Source: Bacillus licheniformis DSM 13 = ATCC 14580
GTDB lineage: Bacteria > Bacillota > Bacilli > Bacillales > Bacillaceae
Direction of reading: 5' to 3'
Assembly (NCBI RefSeq): GCF_000011645.1
Contig: NC_006270.3
Location: 1,795,501 to 1,859,500 of the forward strand
Length of the DNA stretch: 64,000 bases
The notes under the pieces were generated by a model. That model was given only the letters and a program-made list of their open reading frames with translations. It had not been told where the DNA came from and did not search any database. Every line of letters starts with the position of its first letter. Positions within the stretch are counted from its first letter, which is position 1. The position numbers and the translations under genes were made by a program. Shown in pieces: positions 8,125 through 16,436 of the stretch.

Positions 8125-9504
8125 TTGAGGCTTTTTGACGCAATCTCCTTTGATGCCAAACCTGCGGTGGACACTGCACCTGCAAAAACGAGCAGGACGC
8201 CGTTGGGCGCGCTCTTTCAGAATGTGCTCCAGAAGGAAAACAGCTCACTTTCCCCTTTTCAAAAGGGAGAAGAGCCTTCTCAGGATACGCCGTTGGAAGG
8301 GCTTTTGCATGAACTGAAGCAATGGCTTTCAAATAAGGAAGACAGCTCTTTCAATGAAGACTGGCTGAATTCCCTTCAGCAGCTTGAAGAGCTGAATGCA
8401 TCTCCGGATGAACTGGCATTGGCAGAACAGCTGTTACAACAAATAAAAGAGCTGCTTGAAAAAGCCGCCCTGCCTGAACAATCAGGCAAAACGGCTGATG
8501 CTAAAGCTTTGCCTGCCGACGAAAGCGGGACAGAAGAGCCGAAAAAGCCCGACCTGCAAATTCTCGGCCAGATTCAGCAGCTGCTAGCTGCGATTGTAAA
8601 TGAAAATCAACCGTCACTCAAAACTTCGCAAATCGCAGAATTATTGAAACAGGCGCCGGAATTTCTCGCCGCTCTTCAAACAAAGGCGGGAGCAGAAGGG
8701 CTGATTGATGAGCTTAAACGTCAATTTTTCACGAAAGATCCGAGCCAATCGCAGCTTTTGTCCATGTCAAACACCGAGCTGAAAAGCTTGAAAAGCTTAA
8801 TGGAGCAGATGATGAACGCAAACGCTGAACCGGATCAAAAAGAGTGGAAAATGGCCGAAAGCGAACTCAAGGCAATGCTCATGAGCAAGAAAACCGATGT
8901 TTCTCTTTCTGAGAAGCCGTTGTCCTTTGTTTTGAACAGAAGAGAAATTCAAACTGAAGGAAAGCAAGGCCAAAAGGAACAGCCGATTCAATCCTCTGTA
9001 CTGGCCAATCATCGGACAGGCACAGCGCTGATCCAGGGTCTCCAGCCTTCGGCGGCAGAGGAAGCTTCCGCTCAGCCGAAAAGCTTTTCAGAACAAATTC
9101 TCAGCTCATGGAAACAGATGAAGTATACGCCGTTCGGCAGGTCGACAGGCAGTTTCACGATCCGCCTGAATCCTGAAAATCTTGGCTTTATCACGATCAA
9201 GCTCGTCAAACAGCACGGGATGTTTTCAAGCAAAATCATCGCATCGACCCAGTCGGCTAAAGAGCTGCTCGAACACAATCTCGCGCATCTTAAACAGGCG
9301 CTGCCCAACATGTCTGTGCAAATTGACCGCTTCGGTGTTCCGCTTCAAAACAGCGATCAGACTTTCGGACAGCTGGCGGACGATGAGAAAAACCAGCATC
9401 AGCCGAAGCAAGATCAGCAAAGTAAGCAGGAAAATGAGGATTTTCAGGAGTTTCTGGATGAGCTTATCGAGACTCGATCACAGGACAGCGAGGAGGAGAT
9501 CTAA
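8125..9504 (+). CDS. fliK: Flagellar hook-length control protein FliK
   Basis: FliK is an exported molecular ruler that measures hook length and, through FlhB, switches export from hook to filament subunits. The 459-aa product has a long variable N-terminal ruler region rich in E, Q, L and K, then the conserved C-terminal FliK domain (FTIRLNPENLGFITIKLVKQ, about residues 345-364) and a polar tail. The start is TTG (MRLFDAISF), supported by a GGGGGGAA site six to ten bases upstream. Its stop overlaps the flgD ATG. Confidence 0.93.
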   Translation: MRLFDAISFDAKPAVDTAPAKTSRTPLGALFQNVLQKENSSLSPFQKGEEPSQDTPLEGLLHELKQWLSNKEDSSFNEDWLNSLQQLEELNASPDELALAEQLLQQIKELLEKAALPEQSGKTADAKALPADESGTEEPKKPDLQILGQIQQLLAAIVNENQPSLKTSQIAELLKQAPEFLAALQTKAGAEGLIDELKRQFFTKDPSQSQLLSMSNTELKSLKSLMEQMMNANAEPDQKEWKMAESELKAMLMSKKTDVSLSEKPLSFVLNRREIQTEGKQGQKEQPIQSSVLANHRTGTALIQGLQPSAAEEASAQPKSFSEQILSSWKQMKYTPFGRSTGSFTIRLNPENLGFITIKLVKQHGMFSSKIIASTQSAKELLEHNLAHLKQALPNMSVQIDRFGVPLQNSDQTFGQLADDEKNQHQPKQDQQSKQENEDFQEFLDELIETRSQDSEEEI

Positions 9505-9971
9505 TGTCTGATACTTCAATTGATACCAGAACCGCCTTAGGAACAACAAACACGAAATCGACGACATCCGATTTTTTATCCGAGGCAAAAAAAGCCGAGA
9601 AAGCAGGGAGCGGCTCCAATCTTGGGAAGGATGAATTTTTGAAACTGCTGATGAAACAACTGCAGTACCAAGATCCCTTAAATCCGATGGAAGACCGCGA
9701 ATTCATTGCGCAAATGGCGACCTTTTCAAGCCTAGAGCAGCTAACGAATCTGAACACAACGATGTCGACGTTCGTCGGACTTCAGGACCCGATGACGATG
9801 TATGTCAGCTGGATCGGAAAAGAAGTCACCTATGAAGGCGAAGACAGCGAAGAAAAAACGGCGCTCGTCAAATCAGTTAAAAGCTCAGACGGACAGTATC
9901 TGCTTGTCCTTGACGATGGAACCGAAGTCAATCCGTGGAATGTGACGGCGGTAAGCCATTCTGATAAATAA
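9504..9971 (+). CDS. flgD: Hook-capping (scaffold) protein FlgD
   Basis: FlgD forms the temporary cap under which hook subunits assemble. The 155-aa product has the conserved N-terminal FlgD segment (LGKDEFLKLLMKQLQYQDPLNP, residues ~35-56, and QMATFSSLEQLTNLN) followed by a short C-terminal region. It is shorter than enteric FlgD, as is usual in Bacillus, where it was first named YlxG. The ATG overlaps the fliK stop (TAATG). Confidence 0.95.
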   Translation: MSDTSIDTRTALGTTNTKSTTSDFLSEAKKAEKAGSGSNLGKDEFLKLLMKQLQYQDPLNPMEDREFIAQMATFSSLEQLTNLNTTMSTFVGLQDPMTMYVSWIGKEVTYEGEDSEEKTALVKSVKSSDGQYLLVLDDGTEVNPWNVTAVSHSDK

Positions 9972-9998
9972 AAACAGACAATTCAGGGAGGAATAATT

Positions 9999-10790
9999 AT
10001 GTTACGTTCACTATACTCAGGAATCAGCGGCATGAAAAACTTTCAGACAAAGCTTGATGTCGTCGCCAACAACATCTCGAATATCAATACGGCAGGCTAT
10101 AAGAAAAGCCGGGTTACGTTTAAAGATATTGTCAGCCAGCAGCTTTCCGGCGCGTCGTCGTCTACTGCAAACCGCGGCTCTGTAAACGGCCAGCAGGTCG
10201 GACTCGGTGCAACGATCGGATCGATCGATATCATTCACACAAACGCAGCGCCTTCGACAACAGGCCGCCAGCTTGACATGACCATTACAGGAGACGGCTA
10301 CTTCCGCGTCGGATCAGGAGATGAAGTGTACTACACAAGATCAGGAAACTTCTACCGATCTGATGAAGGTGACCTCGTCACTGTTGACGGGCTGTTCGTC
10401 TTAACGGCCAATAATGGAAGAATCAACATTCCGCAAGACGCGCAAAGCTTCAGCATCGCTCCTGACGGAACCGTTTCTTATGTCGATCAAAACAACGAGA
10501 ACCAGACCGCCGGCCAGATCTCGCTTGCGACATTCAGCAACACATCCGGATTATCAAAAGCTGGAGACAACCTTTACCGCGAAACATTGAGTTCGGGAGA
10601 TCCGCAAGTCGTTGTACCTGGGGAAGGCGGCTCAGGAAAAATTCAAACGAGTGCGCTTGAAATGTCGAACGTCGACCTTTCAGAAGAATTTTCCGAAATG
10701 ATTATCGCGCAGCGCGGCTTCCAGTCCAATGCGAAAATCATTACAACCTCTGATGAAATTCTTCAGGAACTCGTCAATCTGAAGCGATAG
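9999..10790 (+). CDS. flgE: Flagellar hook protein FlgE
   Basis: FlgE polymerises into the hook, the universal joint between rod and filament. The 263-aa product has the axial-protein N-terminus (MLRSLYSGISGMKNFQTKLD, then NNISNINTAGYKKSRVTF) and the matching C-terminal helix (MIIAQRGFQSNAKIITTSDE). It is short compared with enteric FlgE (~400 aa) but typical of Bacillus. GGGAGG lies 5' of the ATG. It was formerly called FlgG in Bacillus; a distal rod identity cannot be wholly excluded by sequence, but its place after fliK-flgD supports hook protein. Confidence 0.94.
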   Translation: MLRSLYSGISGMKNFQTKLDVVANNISNINTAGYKKSRVTFKDIVSQQLSGASSSTANRGSVNGQQVGLGATIGSIDIIHTNAAPSTTGRQLDMTITGDGYFRVGSGDEVYYTRSGNFYRSDEGDLVTVDGLFVLTANNGRINIPQDAQSFSIAPDGTVSYVDQNNENQTAGQISLATFSNTSGLSKAGDNLYRETLSSGDPQVVVPGEGGSGKIQTSALEMSNVDLSEEFSEMIIAQRGFQSNAKIITTSDEILQELVNLKR

Positions 10791-10832
10791 GAGGGAAGGA
10801 GGCGCCCTCGTGAAGGCGCCTCTTGATAACAC
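10789..10832 (+). promoter_or_regulatory. Structured ribosome binding region between flgE and swrD
   Basis: AGGAGG (10789-10794) overlaps the flgE stop. A hairpin follows (GAGGCGCC 10799-10806, loop of 8, GGCGCCTC 10815-10822, plus two closing pairs), then GATAACAC and the swrD ATG at 10833. There is no Shine-Dalgarno sequence between the hairpin and the ATG. The hairpin lacks a T-run, so it does not look like a terminator. Folding would bring the upstream AGGAGG to about 10-12 bases from the ATG. Confidence 0.6.
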
Positions 10833-11048
10833 ATGATCAAAGTTACGCGATTAAACGGACAGCCCTTTATTCTGAATGCACTATTCATTGAGCAAATTGA
10901 ATGTTTTCCGGATACGACAATTACGCTGTCCAACGGAAAAAAGTTTGTTGTCAAAGAAGATGAAGATACAGTTGTGGATACAATCGTGTCATTCTATCAA
11001 AAAATCCAAATACTTTCTTGTGACCAAAGAATTGAGGAATCTGAATGA
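10833..11048 (+). CDS. swrD: Swarming motility protein SwrD (FlbD family)
   Basis: SwrD is a small cytoplasmic protein needed in B. subtilis for full flagellar motor power during swarming. The 71-aa product (MIKVTRLNGQPFILNALFIE at the start) belongs to the FlbD/YlzI family and has no transmembrane segment. Its ATG overlaps nothing upstream and lacks a normal ribosome binding site (see the hairpin at 10797-10824). Its last four bases overlap fliL as ATGA, so the two are probably coupled. Confidence 0.93.
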   Translation: MIKVTRLNGQPFILNALFIEQIECFPDTTITLSNGKKFVVKEDEDTVVDTIVSFYQKIQILSCDQRIEESE

Positions 11049-11476
11049 ATAAAAAACTTCTAGGAATTATGATGACGATTATTTTGGCAATTGCTGTGTT
11101 GGGAACCGCTGCGTTCTTTGTCATCAAGGGAAGCGCAAGTGAAAAAGATCAAAACGCAGAACCTTCGATCGATGAAGTGGTCGAATCTTCAGTTGAAGTC
11201 GCCGAAATCACGACAAACTTGAAATCAGACAATGTAGTCCGTTTGTCAATCAAGCTTGAAACCGATTCGAAAGAGGCGAAAGAAGAGCTTGAAAAGCGGG
11301 ATTTCCAAATTAAAGATTCAGTCATCTCCCTTTTGGCGAACACGAACGCAGATGAGCTTGAAGGACAAAAAGGAAAAGAAAAATTTAAAGAACAGCTGAA
11401 AGAAAAGCTGAACACGAACTACATGAAAGAGGGAAAAGTGAAAACTGTGTACATTACCTCCTTTAATCTGCAGTAG
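11045..11476 (+). CDS. fliL: Flagellar basal-body-associated protein FliL
   Basis: FliL is a single-pass membrane protein that surrounds the stator units and supports torque under load. The 143-aa product has a short cytoplasmic N-terminus, one membrane helix (~5-27, GIMMTIILAIAVLGTAAFFV) and an extracytoplasmic domain of alternating strands and helices (VVRLSIKLET... onward). Its ATG overlaps the swrD stop. Position between swrD and fliM matches the Bacillus operon. Confidence 0.95.
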   Translation: MNKKLLGIMMTIILAIAVLGTAAFFVIKGSASEKDQNAEPSIDEVVESSVEVAEITTNLKSDNVVRLSIKLETDSKEAKEELEKRDFQIKDSVISLLANTNADELEGQKGKEKFKEQLKEKLNTNYMKEGKVKTVYITSFNLQ

Positions 11477-11511
11477 GAACATAGATGACAGAACCATGGA
11501 GGTGAAAACAG

Positions 11512-12510
11512 ATGGCAGGAGAAGTGCTCTCCCAAAATGAAATCGATGCACTGCTTTCAGCGATATCGACCGGTGAAATGGACGCCGACGAGCTGAAAAA
11601 AGAAGAGTCCGTTAAAAAAGTAAAAGTCTATGACTTTAAACGGGCGCTCCGCTTTTCAAAGGATCAAATCCGCAGCTTGACCAGGATTCACGATAACTTT
11701 GCAAGGCTGCTAACGACTTATTTCTCAGCTCAGTTGAGAACCTATATCCAAATCTCGGTCAGCTCGGTTGATCAGGTTCCGTATGAGGAATTCATCAGAT
11801 CGATTCCGAATATGACGATCCTCAATCTGTTTGAGGTTCGCCCTCTTGAAGGAAGAATCATGATGGAGATCAACCCGACCATCGCCTATACGATGATGGA
11901 CCGGGTGATGGGCGGGATCGGCTCGAGCCACAACAAAATTGACAGCATGACGGAGATTGAGACGAAAATCATGTCCAATTTATTCGAAAGCTGTCTCACG
12001 AATTACAAAGATGCGTGGGAATCCATCACGGAAATCGAGCCGGAAATGTCCGATTTTGAAGTGAATCCGCAGTTTGTGCAAATGGTATCGCCGAATGAGA
12101 CGGTCGTTGTCATTTCGCTGAACACGCAAATAGGAGACATCAGCGGGGTTATCAACCTGTGCATCCCGCACGTCGTCCTGGAACCGATCATTCCTAAGCT
12201 TTCCGTTCACTACTGGATGCAATCAGACAGAATTGAACCAAAACCGGAGGAAACAAAGTCGATAGAAAAGCGGATTTTGACGGCGCAAATTCCAATTGTC
12301 GCAGAACTCGGATCATCGGAATTAACCATTGAAGAGTTTTTAAATTTAGAAATTGGAGATTGTATCACTTTGGACAAATCAGTAGCAGAACCTCTTACTG
12401 TTTTGGTCGGAGATAAACCGAAATTTCTAGCACAAGCCGGCCGAATGAATCGAAAGACTGCGATTCAAATTCTAGATCACGACATAAGAGGTGAAGAATA
12501 TGGAGAATAA
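11512..12510 (+). CDS. fliM: Flagellar motor switch protein FliM
   Basis: FliM is the middle switch-complex subunit; its N-terminus binds CheY-P and its core contacts FliG and FliY. The 332-aa product opens with the CheY-binding EIDALLSA helix (residues ~9-16), has a CheC-like middle domain with the GG-containing loop (MDRVMGGIGSSHNK) and a C-terminal SpoA/FliN-like domain (~255-330). A strong GGAGGTGA precedes the ATG. The 3' end overlaps fliY. Confidence 0.97.
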   Translation: MAGEVLSQNEIDALLSAISTGEMDADELKKEESVKKVKVYDFKRALRFSKDQIRSLTRIHDNFARLLTTYFSAQLRTYIQISVSSVDQVPYEEFIRSIPNMTILNLFEVRPLEGRIMMEINPTIAYTMMDRVMGGIGSSHNKIDSMTEIETKIMSNLFESCLTNYKDAWESITEIEPEMSDFEVNPQFVQMVSPNETVVVISLNTQIGDISGVINLCIPHVVLEPIIPKLSVHYWMQSDRIEPKPEETKSIEKRILTAQIPIVAELGSSELTIEEFLNLEIGDCITLDKSVAEPLTVLVGDKPKFLAQAGRMNRKTAIQILDHDIRGEEYGE

Positions 12511-13633
12511 CAATAGGTTATCACAGGATGAAATTGATGCGCTGCTTAAAGGCGGCGATGATACGGCTCAAGAGCAGCCAGAATCAGGGTTGTCCCTGAT
12601 GGAACAGGATACGATCGGGGAAATCGGAAACATTTCCTTTGGGAGCTCTGCAACAGCTTTGTCCACTTTATTGAATCAAAAAGTCGAAATTACAACGCCG
12701 ACTGTTTCGGTGATTGAAAAAAGCCATTTAAATGATGAGTTCCCGCACCCGTATGTTTCAATCGGTGTGAGCTATACAGAAGGTTTTTCAGGAAACAATC
12801 TTCTCGTCATCAAGCAGGAAGATGCCGCGATCATTGCTGACTTGATGATGGGGGGAGACGGGACGAACGCAGATCCGTCGCTTGGCGAAATTCATCTAAG
12901 CGCCGTTCAGGAAGCGATGAACCAAATGATGGGTTCCGCTGCGACATCGATGTCCACCGTCTTCAGCAAGAAGATCGATATTTCTCCGCCGGAAGTTGAC
13001 CTCCTTGATGTGAAAGAAGGGGAAGGGACAGAGCAAATTCCGAAAGAGGACCCGCTCGTCAAAGTATCTTTCAGACTAAAAGTCGGAGATCTGATCGATT
13101 CGCATATTATGCAGCTTTATCCGCTGACCTTTGCAAAAGATCTGATTGATGAATTAACAAATCAGGACGGCGGAGAAGAGCCTGTGAAGACTGAAGAGGT
13201 ACAGACGCCCGTACAGGAAAAACCGGCGCCTAATCCGAATTCGGCACCTGCTCAGACACAGAGACAGGAGCCGGCGCCTAAACGGCAAGGGACGGCAAAA
13301 GTTTCAGAGCCTGTGCAGGTGGCACCGGCAGAGTTTCAATCCTTTGCCCCTCAGACTGAAGCGCAGCCGCACCTTCAAAACCTTGACATGCTCATGGATA
13401 TTCCTTTGTCCGTCACGGTCGAGCTGGGGAGGACAAACCGCAGCGTCAAAGAGGTGCTTGAACTGTCAACCGGCAGTATCATTGAGCTTGACAAACTCGC
13501 CGGTGAGCCTGTTGACATCTTGGTCAACCAGCGCGTCGTTGCTAAAGGCGAAGTCGTCGTCATAGACGAAAACTTCGGCGTCAGGGTGACAGACATTTTG
13601 AGTCAGGCTGAACGAATCAGCAAATTACGATAA
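12500..13633 (+). CDS. fliY: Switch protein and CheY-P phosphatase FliY
   Basis: FliY replaces FliN in Bacillus and also dephosphorylates CheY-P at the switch. The product (377 aa from ATG 12500, MENNNRLSQDEIDALL) has an N-terminal CheY-binding segment, a CheC-type phosphatase core with two E-x-x-N motifs (EIGNISFGSSAT and EAMNQMMGSAAT), a Pro/Gln-rich linker (~235-290) and a C-terminal FliN-like SpoA domain. An in-frame GTG at 12491 is less likely because AGAGGTG (12487-12493) fits the ATG. It overlaps fliM by 11 bases. Confidence 0.97.
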   Translation: MENNNRLSQDEIDALLKGGDDTAQEQPESGLSLMEQDTIGEIGNISFGSSATALSTLLNQKVEITTPTVSVIEKSHLNDEFPHPYVSIGVSYTEGFSGNNLLVIKQEDAAIIADLMMGGDGTNADPSLGEIHLSAVQEAMNQMMGSAATSMSTVFSKKIDISPPEVDLLDVKEGEGTEQIPKEDPLVKVSFRLKVGDLIDSHIMQLYPLTFAKDLIDELTNQDGGEEPVKTEEVQTPVQEKPAPNPNSAPAQTQRQEPAPKRQGTAKVSEPVQVAPAEFQSFAPQTEAQPHLQNLDMLMDIPLSVTVELGRTNRSVKEVLELSTGSIIELDKLAGEPVDILVNQRVVAKGEVVVIDENFGVRVTDILSQAERISKLR

Positions 13634-13659
13634 TAACAGATTGATTGGAGAGATTAATA

Positions 13660-14022
13660 ATGGCTTACAAGATTTTAGTAGTTGATGATGCAGCATTTAT
13701 GAGAATGATGATTAAAGATATTTTGGTGAAAAACGGCTTTGAAGTCGTCGCAGAAGCGCAAGACGGGGCACAGGCTGTTGAAAAGTATAAAGAGCATTCA
13801 CCTGATCTTGTCACAATGGATATCACGATGCCGGAAAAAGACGGAATCACGGCTCTTAAAGAAATCAAGGAAATCGATCCGCAGGCAAAAATCATCATGT
13901 GTTCGGCAATGGGCCAGCAATCGATGGTTATCGACGCCATCCAGGCGGGAGCGAAAGACTTTATCGTCAAACCGTTCCAGGCTGACCGCGTCATGGAAGC
14001 CATCAATAAAACGCTAAGCTAA
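13660..14022 (+). CDS. cheY: Chemotaxis response regulator CheY
   Basis: CheY is the single-domain receiver that carries the signal from CheA to the flagellar switch. The 120-aa product has the acidic pair D9-D10, the phospho-acceptor D54 (LVTMDITMPEKDG), a Ser/Thr switch region (CSAMGQQ) and the conserved lysine (DFIVKPFQ). The start is the ATG at 13660 after GGAGAG, not the upstream TTG at 13645. It lies within the switch-gene block, next to its phosphatase fliY. Confidence 0.98.
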   Translation: MAYKILVVDDAAFMRMMIKDILVKNGFEVVAEAQDGAQAVEKYKEHSPDLVTMDITMPEKDGITALKEIKEIDPQAKIIMCSAMGQQSMVIDAIQAGAKDFIVKPFQADRVMEAINKTLS

Positions 14023-14034
14023 AGGGTGTACAAC

Positions 14035-14709
14035 TTGTTTAAGAAACCTCTTATTTTCATAGCCGGCCTTTGTCTATGCGCCTTTCTCGCATTGCCGTAC
14101 GCTCCGGCTCTCGCAGAGGAATCGGGGGACCAGACCGTTGATCATCTGTTTGAGCAAAAAGGTGCGGGCAAAGAGAAAGAAAAAGCAAAAGACAAAGACA
14201 AAACCGAGGAAAAAAGTTCTCTAAAGGAAGAGGCGGAGACCGAACCCCCGTCTCCTTCCGTTTCCATATTTGATTTTGTGAAAATGATCGGCGCGTTACT
14301 GTTCGTCATTTTTCTGATCTATGCTTTGGTCAAATTCATGAATAAACGCAACCGTTTGCTAAAACCCTTCCAGTATGTTGAAAACATCGGCGGGACTTCA
14401 CTCGGGCAAAACAAGTCCGTACAGCTGATTAAAGTAGGAAACAGGGTGCTGGTCGTCGGTGTCGGCGAAAATATCCAGCTGCTGAAAGAGATCGATGATG
14501 AAAAGGAATATAAAGAAATTCTCACGCAGCATGAAGCTGCGATGAACAGCAAGATTGAATGGCAGAAATGGATGGATCAAGTCAAAGTTCCAGGCGTGCA
14601 AAAACAAAGCGGCACGGCATCTTTTTCCGAGTCGTTAAAAGCACAGCTTGCGGAACTGAAACAAAATCGCGCAGAAGGCAGAAAGAAAGGCCAAAATCAA
14701 CATGAATGA
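14035..14709 (+). CDS. fliZ: Flagellar export component FliZ (FliO family)
   Basis: Bacillus FliZ corresponds to FliO, a membrane protein that helps assemble the FliP export-gate complex. The product has an N-terminal signal-like segment ending ALA, a highly charged K/E/D-rich spacer (~40-75), one membrane helix (~85-103, FVKMIGALLFVIFLIYALVK) and a cytoplasmic FliO domain (FQYVENIGGTSLGQNKSVQL). GTG at 14026 has no ribosome site, whereas AAAGGG (14021-14026) suits TTG 14035, giving 224 aa. The end overlaps fliP by 8 bases. Confidence 0.9.
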   Translation: MFKKPLIFIAGLCLCAFLALPYAPALAEESGDQTVDHLFEQKGAGKEKEKAKDKDKTEEKSSLKEEAETEPPSPSVSIFDFVKMIGALLFVIFLIYALVKFMNKRNRLLKPFQYVENIGGTSLGQNKSVQLIKVGNRVLVVGVGENIQLLKEIDDEKEYKEILTQHEAAMNSKIEWQKWMDQVKVPGVQKQSGTASFSESLKAQLAELKQNRAEGRKKGQNQHE

Positions 14710-15367
14710 GTTTATGGATTTATTTAATTCAAGCGATGCGGCAAATGTCAGCGCCAGCGTCCGGCTCTTGCTGCTTTTGACAGTATTTTCGATCGCTCCG
14801 GGTATCTTGATCTTGATGACTTGTTTCACAAGGGTTGTCATCGTCCTGTCCTTTGTCCGGACATCGCTGGCAACACAGTCAATGCCCCCAAACCAGGTGC
14901 TGATCGGACTTGCACTGTTCCTGACATTTTTCATTATGGGGCCGACTTTTTCAGAGATTAATAAAGAAGCGCTGACGCCTTTAATGAACAATAAAATCAC
15001 CTTGGATGAAGCTTATACAAAAGCGGAAGCCCCGATCAAAACATTTATGAGCAAGCATACAAGACAGAAAGATCTGGCTTTATTTATGAATTACGCAAAG
15101 ATGGAAACGCCTGAGTCCATCAATGATATTCCGCTTTCAACTATGGTTCCTGCGTTTGTCATCTCGGAATTGAAAACCGCGTTTCAAATGGGATTTATGA
15201 TATTTATACCGTTTCTGATTATCGATATGGTTGTGGCAAGTGTTTTGATGTCGATGGGGATGATGATGCTTCCGCCGGTCATGATTTCACTGCCGTTTAA
15301 GATTTTGCTGTTTGTGCTTGTAGATGGCTGGTATTTAATCGTTAAATCTTTGCTGCAAAGCTTTTAG
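14702..15367 (+). CDS. fliP: Flagellar export gate protein FliP
   Basis: FliP is the main pore-forming subunit of the FliPQR export gate in the MS ring. The 221-aa product has four hydrophobic segments and the FliP family signatures (MTCFTRVVIVLSFVRTSLAT and the C-terminal VDGWYLIVKSLLQSF). It is nearly identical to the B. subtilis protein. The ATG lies inside the end of fliZ, so translation is probably coupled. Confidence 0.98.
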   Translation: MNEFMDLFNSSDAANVSASVRLLLLLTVFSIAPGILILMTCFTRVVIVLSFVRTSLATQSMPPNQVLIGLALFLTFFIMGPTFSEINKEALTPLMNNKITLDEAYTKAEAPIKTFMSKHTRQKDLALFMNYAKMETPESINDIPLSTMVPAFVISELKTAFQMGFMIFIPFLIIDMVVASVLMSMGMMMLPPVMISLPFKILLFVLVDGWYLIVKSLLQSF

Positions 15368-15382
15368 AGTAGGTGCTAATAC

Positions 15383-15652
15383 ATGAATTCAGAATTTGTT
15401 ATATCGATGGCTGAAAGGGCTGTATACGTTACATTGCTTATCAGCGGGCCGCTTTTGGCGCTCGCTCTTCTCGTCGGGCTGATCGTCAGCGTTTTTCAGG
15501 CAACCACCCAAATACAGGAACAGACTCTTGCATTCATTCCGAAAATCGTCGCCGTTTTGGTCGGACTCGTCGTTTTCGGCCCGTGGATGCTGTCGACGAT
15601 TTTGTCATTCGCGACTGAGCTGTTCTCTAATTTAAACCGTTTTGCAGGGTAG
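15383..15652 (+). CDS. fliQ: Flagellar export gate protein FliQ
   Basis: FliQ is a small two-helix membrane protein that packs around the FliPR core of the export gate. The 89-aa product has two hydrophobic hairpins (~15-40 and ~50-75) and the family motif FQATTQIQEQTLAFIPKI. It begins 15 bases after fliP and ends just before fliR, the usual export-gate order P-Q-R. Confidence 0.97.
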   Translation: MNSEFVISMAERAVYVTLLISGPLLALALLVGLIVSVFQATTQIQEQTLAFIPKIVAVLVGLVVFGPWMLSTILSFATELFSNLNRFAG

Positions 15653-15659
15653 TTTTAAC

Positions 15660-16436
15660 ATGTCAATAATCGAATCATTTCCAGCCTTTTTACTTGTGTT
15701 TGTCAGAATCACAGCATTCTATGTAACGGTGCCTCTATTTTCTTATCGGACAATTCCGGCCGTTCATAAAATAGGTTTTGCATTTTTTCTTGCGCTCGTC
15801 AGTTTTCAAGCGATTGAAAAGCCTCCTCACCTTGACGTTGACGGAATTTACATGATGTTGGCCATGAAGGAAGCGCTCATCGGACTTCTGCTTGGGCTGA
15901 TCGCTTACATGATGATCTCAGCCGTTCAAATCGCCGGATCGTTCATTGATTTTCAAATGGGATTTGCGGTGGCGAATGTGATCGATCCACAGACAGGGGC
16001 GCAAAGCCCGCTTGTCGGCCAGTTTTTATATACGATGGCGCTGCTTCTCATGCTGAGCCTGAATGCGCATCATCTCCTGCTTGACGGGATCTATTACAGC
16101 TATCAATACATTCCGGTCGACAAGATGGCGCTGTCGTTTGGAAGCGAAGAATTTGCCGAGTTTATCGCAAAAAGCTTCAATACGATGTTTATTACAGCAT
16201 TTCAATTGTCTGCGCCTGTTGTGGCTTGTTTGTTTTTAGTCGATCTGGCATTGGGGATTGTGGCGAGAACGGTGCCGCAGCTCAACGTGTTTGTCGTCGG
16301 GCTTCCTTTGAAAATCGCGATCACCTTTATCATGCTCATCATCTGCATGGCCGTTATGTTCAGCATGATGCAGCACGTCTTCGAATTTGCCATTCGGACA
16401 ATGAGAGATCTATTAACTTTGCTTGGGGTGGCATGA
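15660..16436 (+). CDS. fliR: Flagellar export gate protein FliR
   Basis: FliR completes the FliPQR pore. The 258-aa product has six or so membrane segments and the conserved FIDFQMGFAVANVIDPQTGA region. I use ATG 15660 (MSIIESFPAFLLVFVRITAF) because it aligns with B. subtilis FliR; an in-frame upstream start at 15642 would lie inside fliQ and lacks support. The TGA overlaps the ATG of flhB (ATGA). Confidence 0.95.
   Translation: MSIIESFPAFLLVFVRITAFYVTVPLFSYRTIPAVHKIGFAFFLALVSFQAIEKPPHLDVDGIYMMLAMKEALIGLLLGLIAYMMISAVQIAGSFIDFQMGFAVANVIDPQTGAQSPLVGQFLYTMALLLMLSLNAHHLLLDGIYYSYQYIPVDKMALSFGSEEFAEFIAKSFNTMFITAFQLSAPVVACLFLVDLALGIVARTVPQLNVFVVGLPLKIAITFIMLIICMAVMFSMMQHVFEFAIRTMRDLLTLLGVA

Noticed and set aside
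16226..16435. Upstream extension of the flhB frame
   Set aside because: These codons overlap fliR in another frame and do not match FlhB; the ribosome site and homology place the start at 16433/16436.
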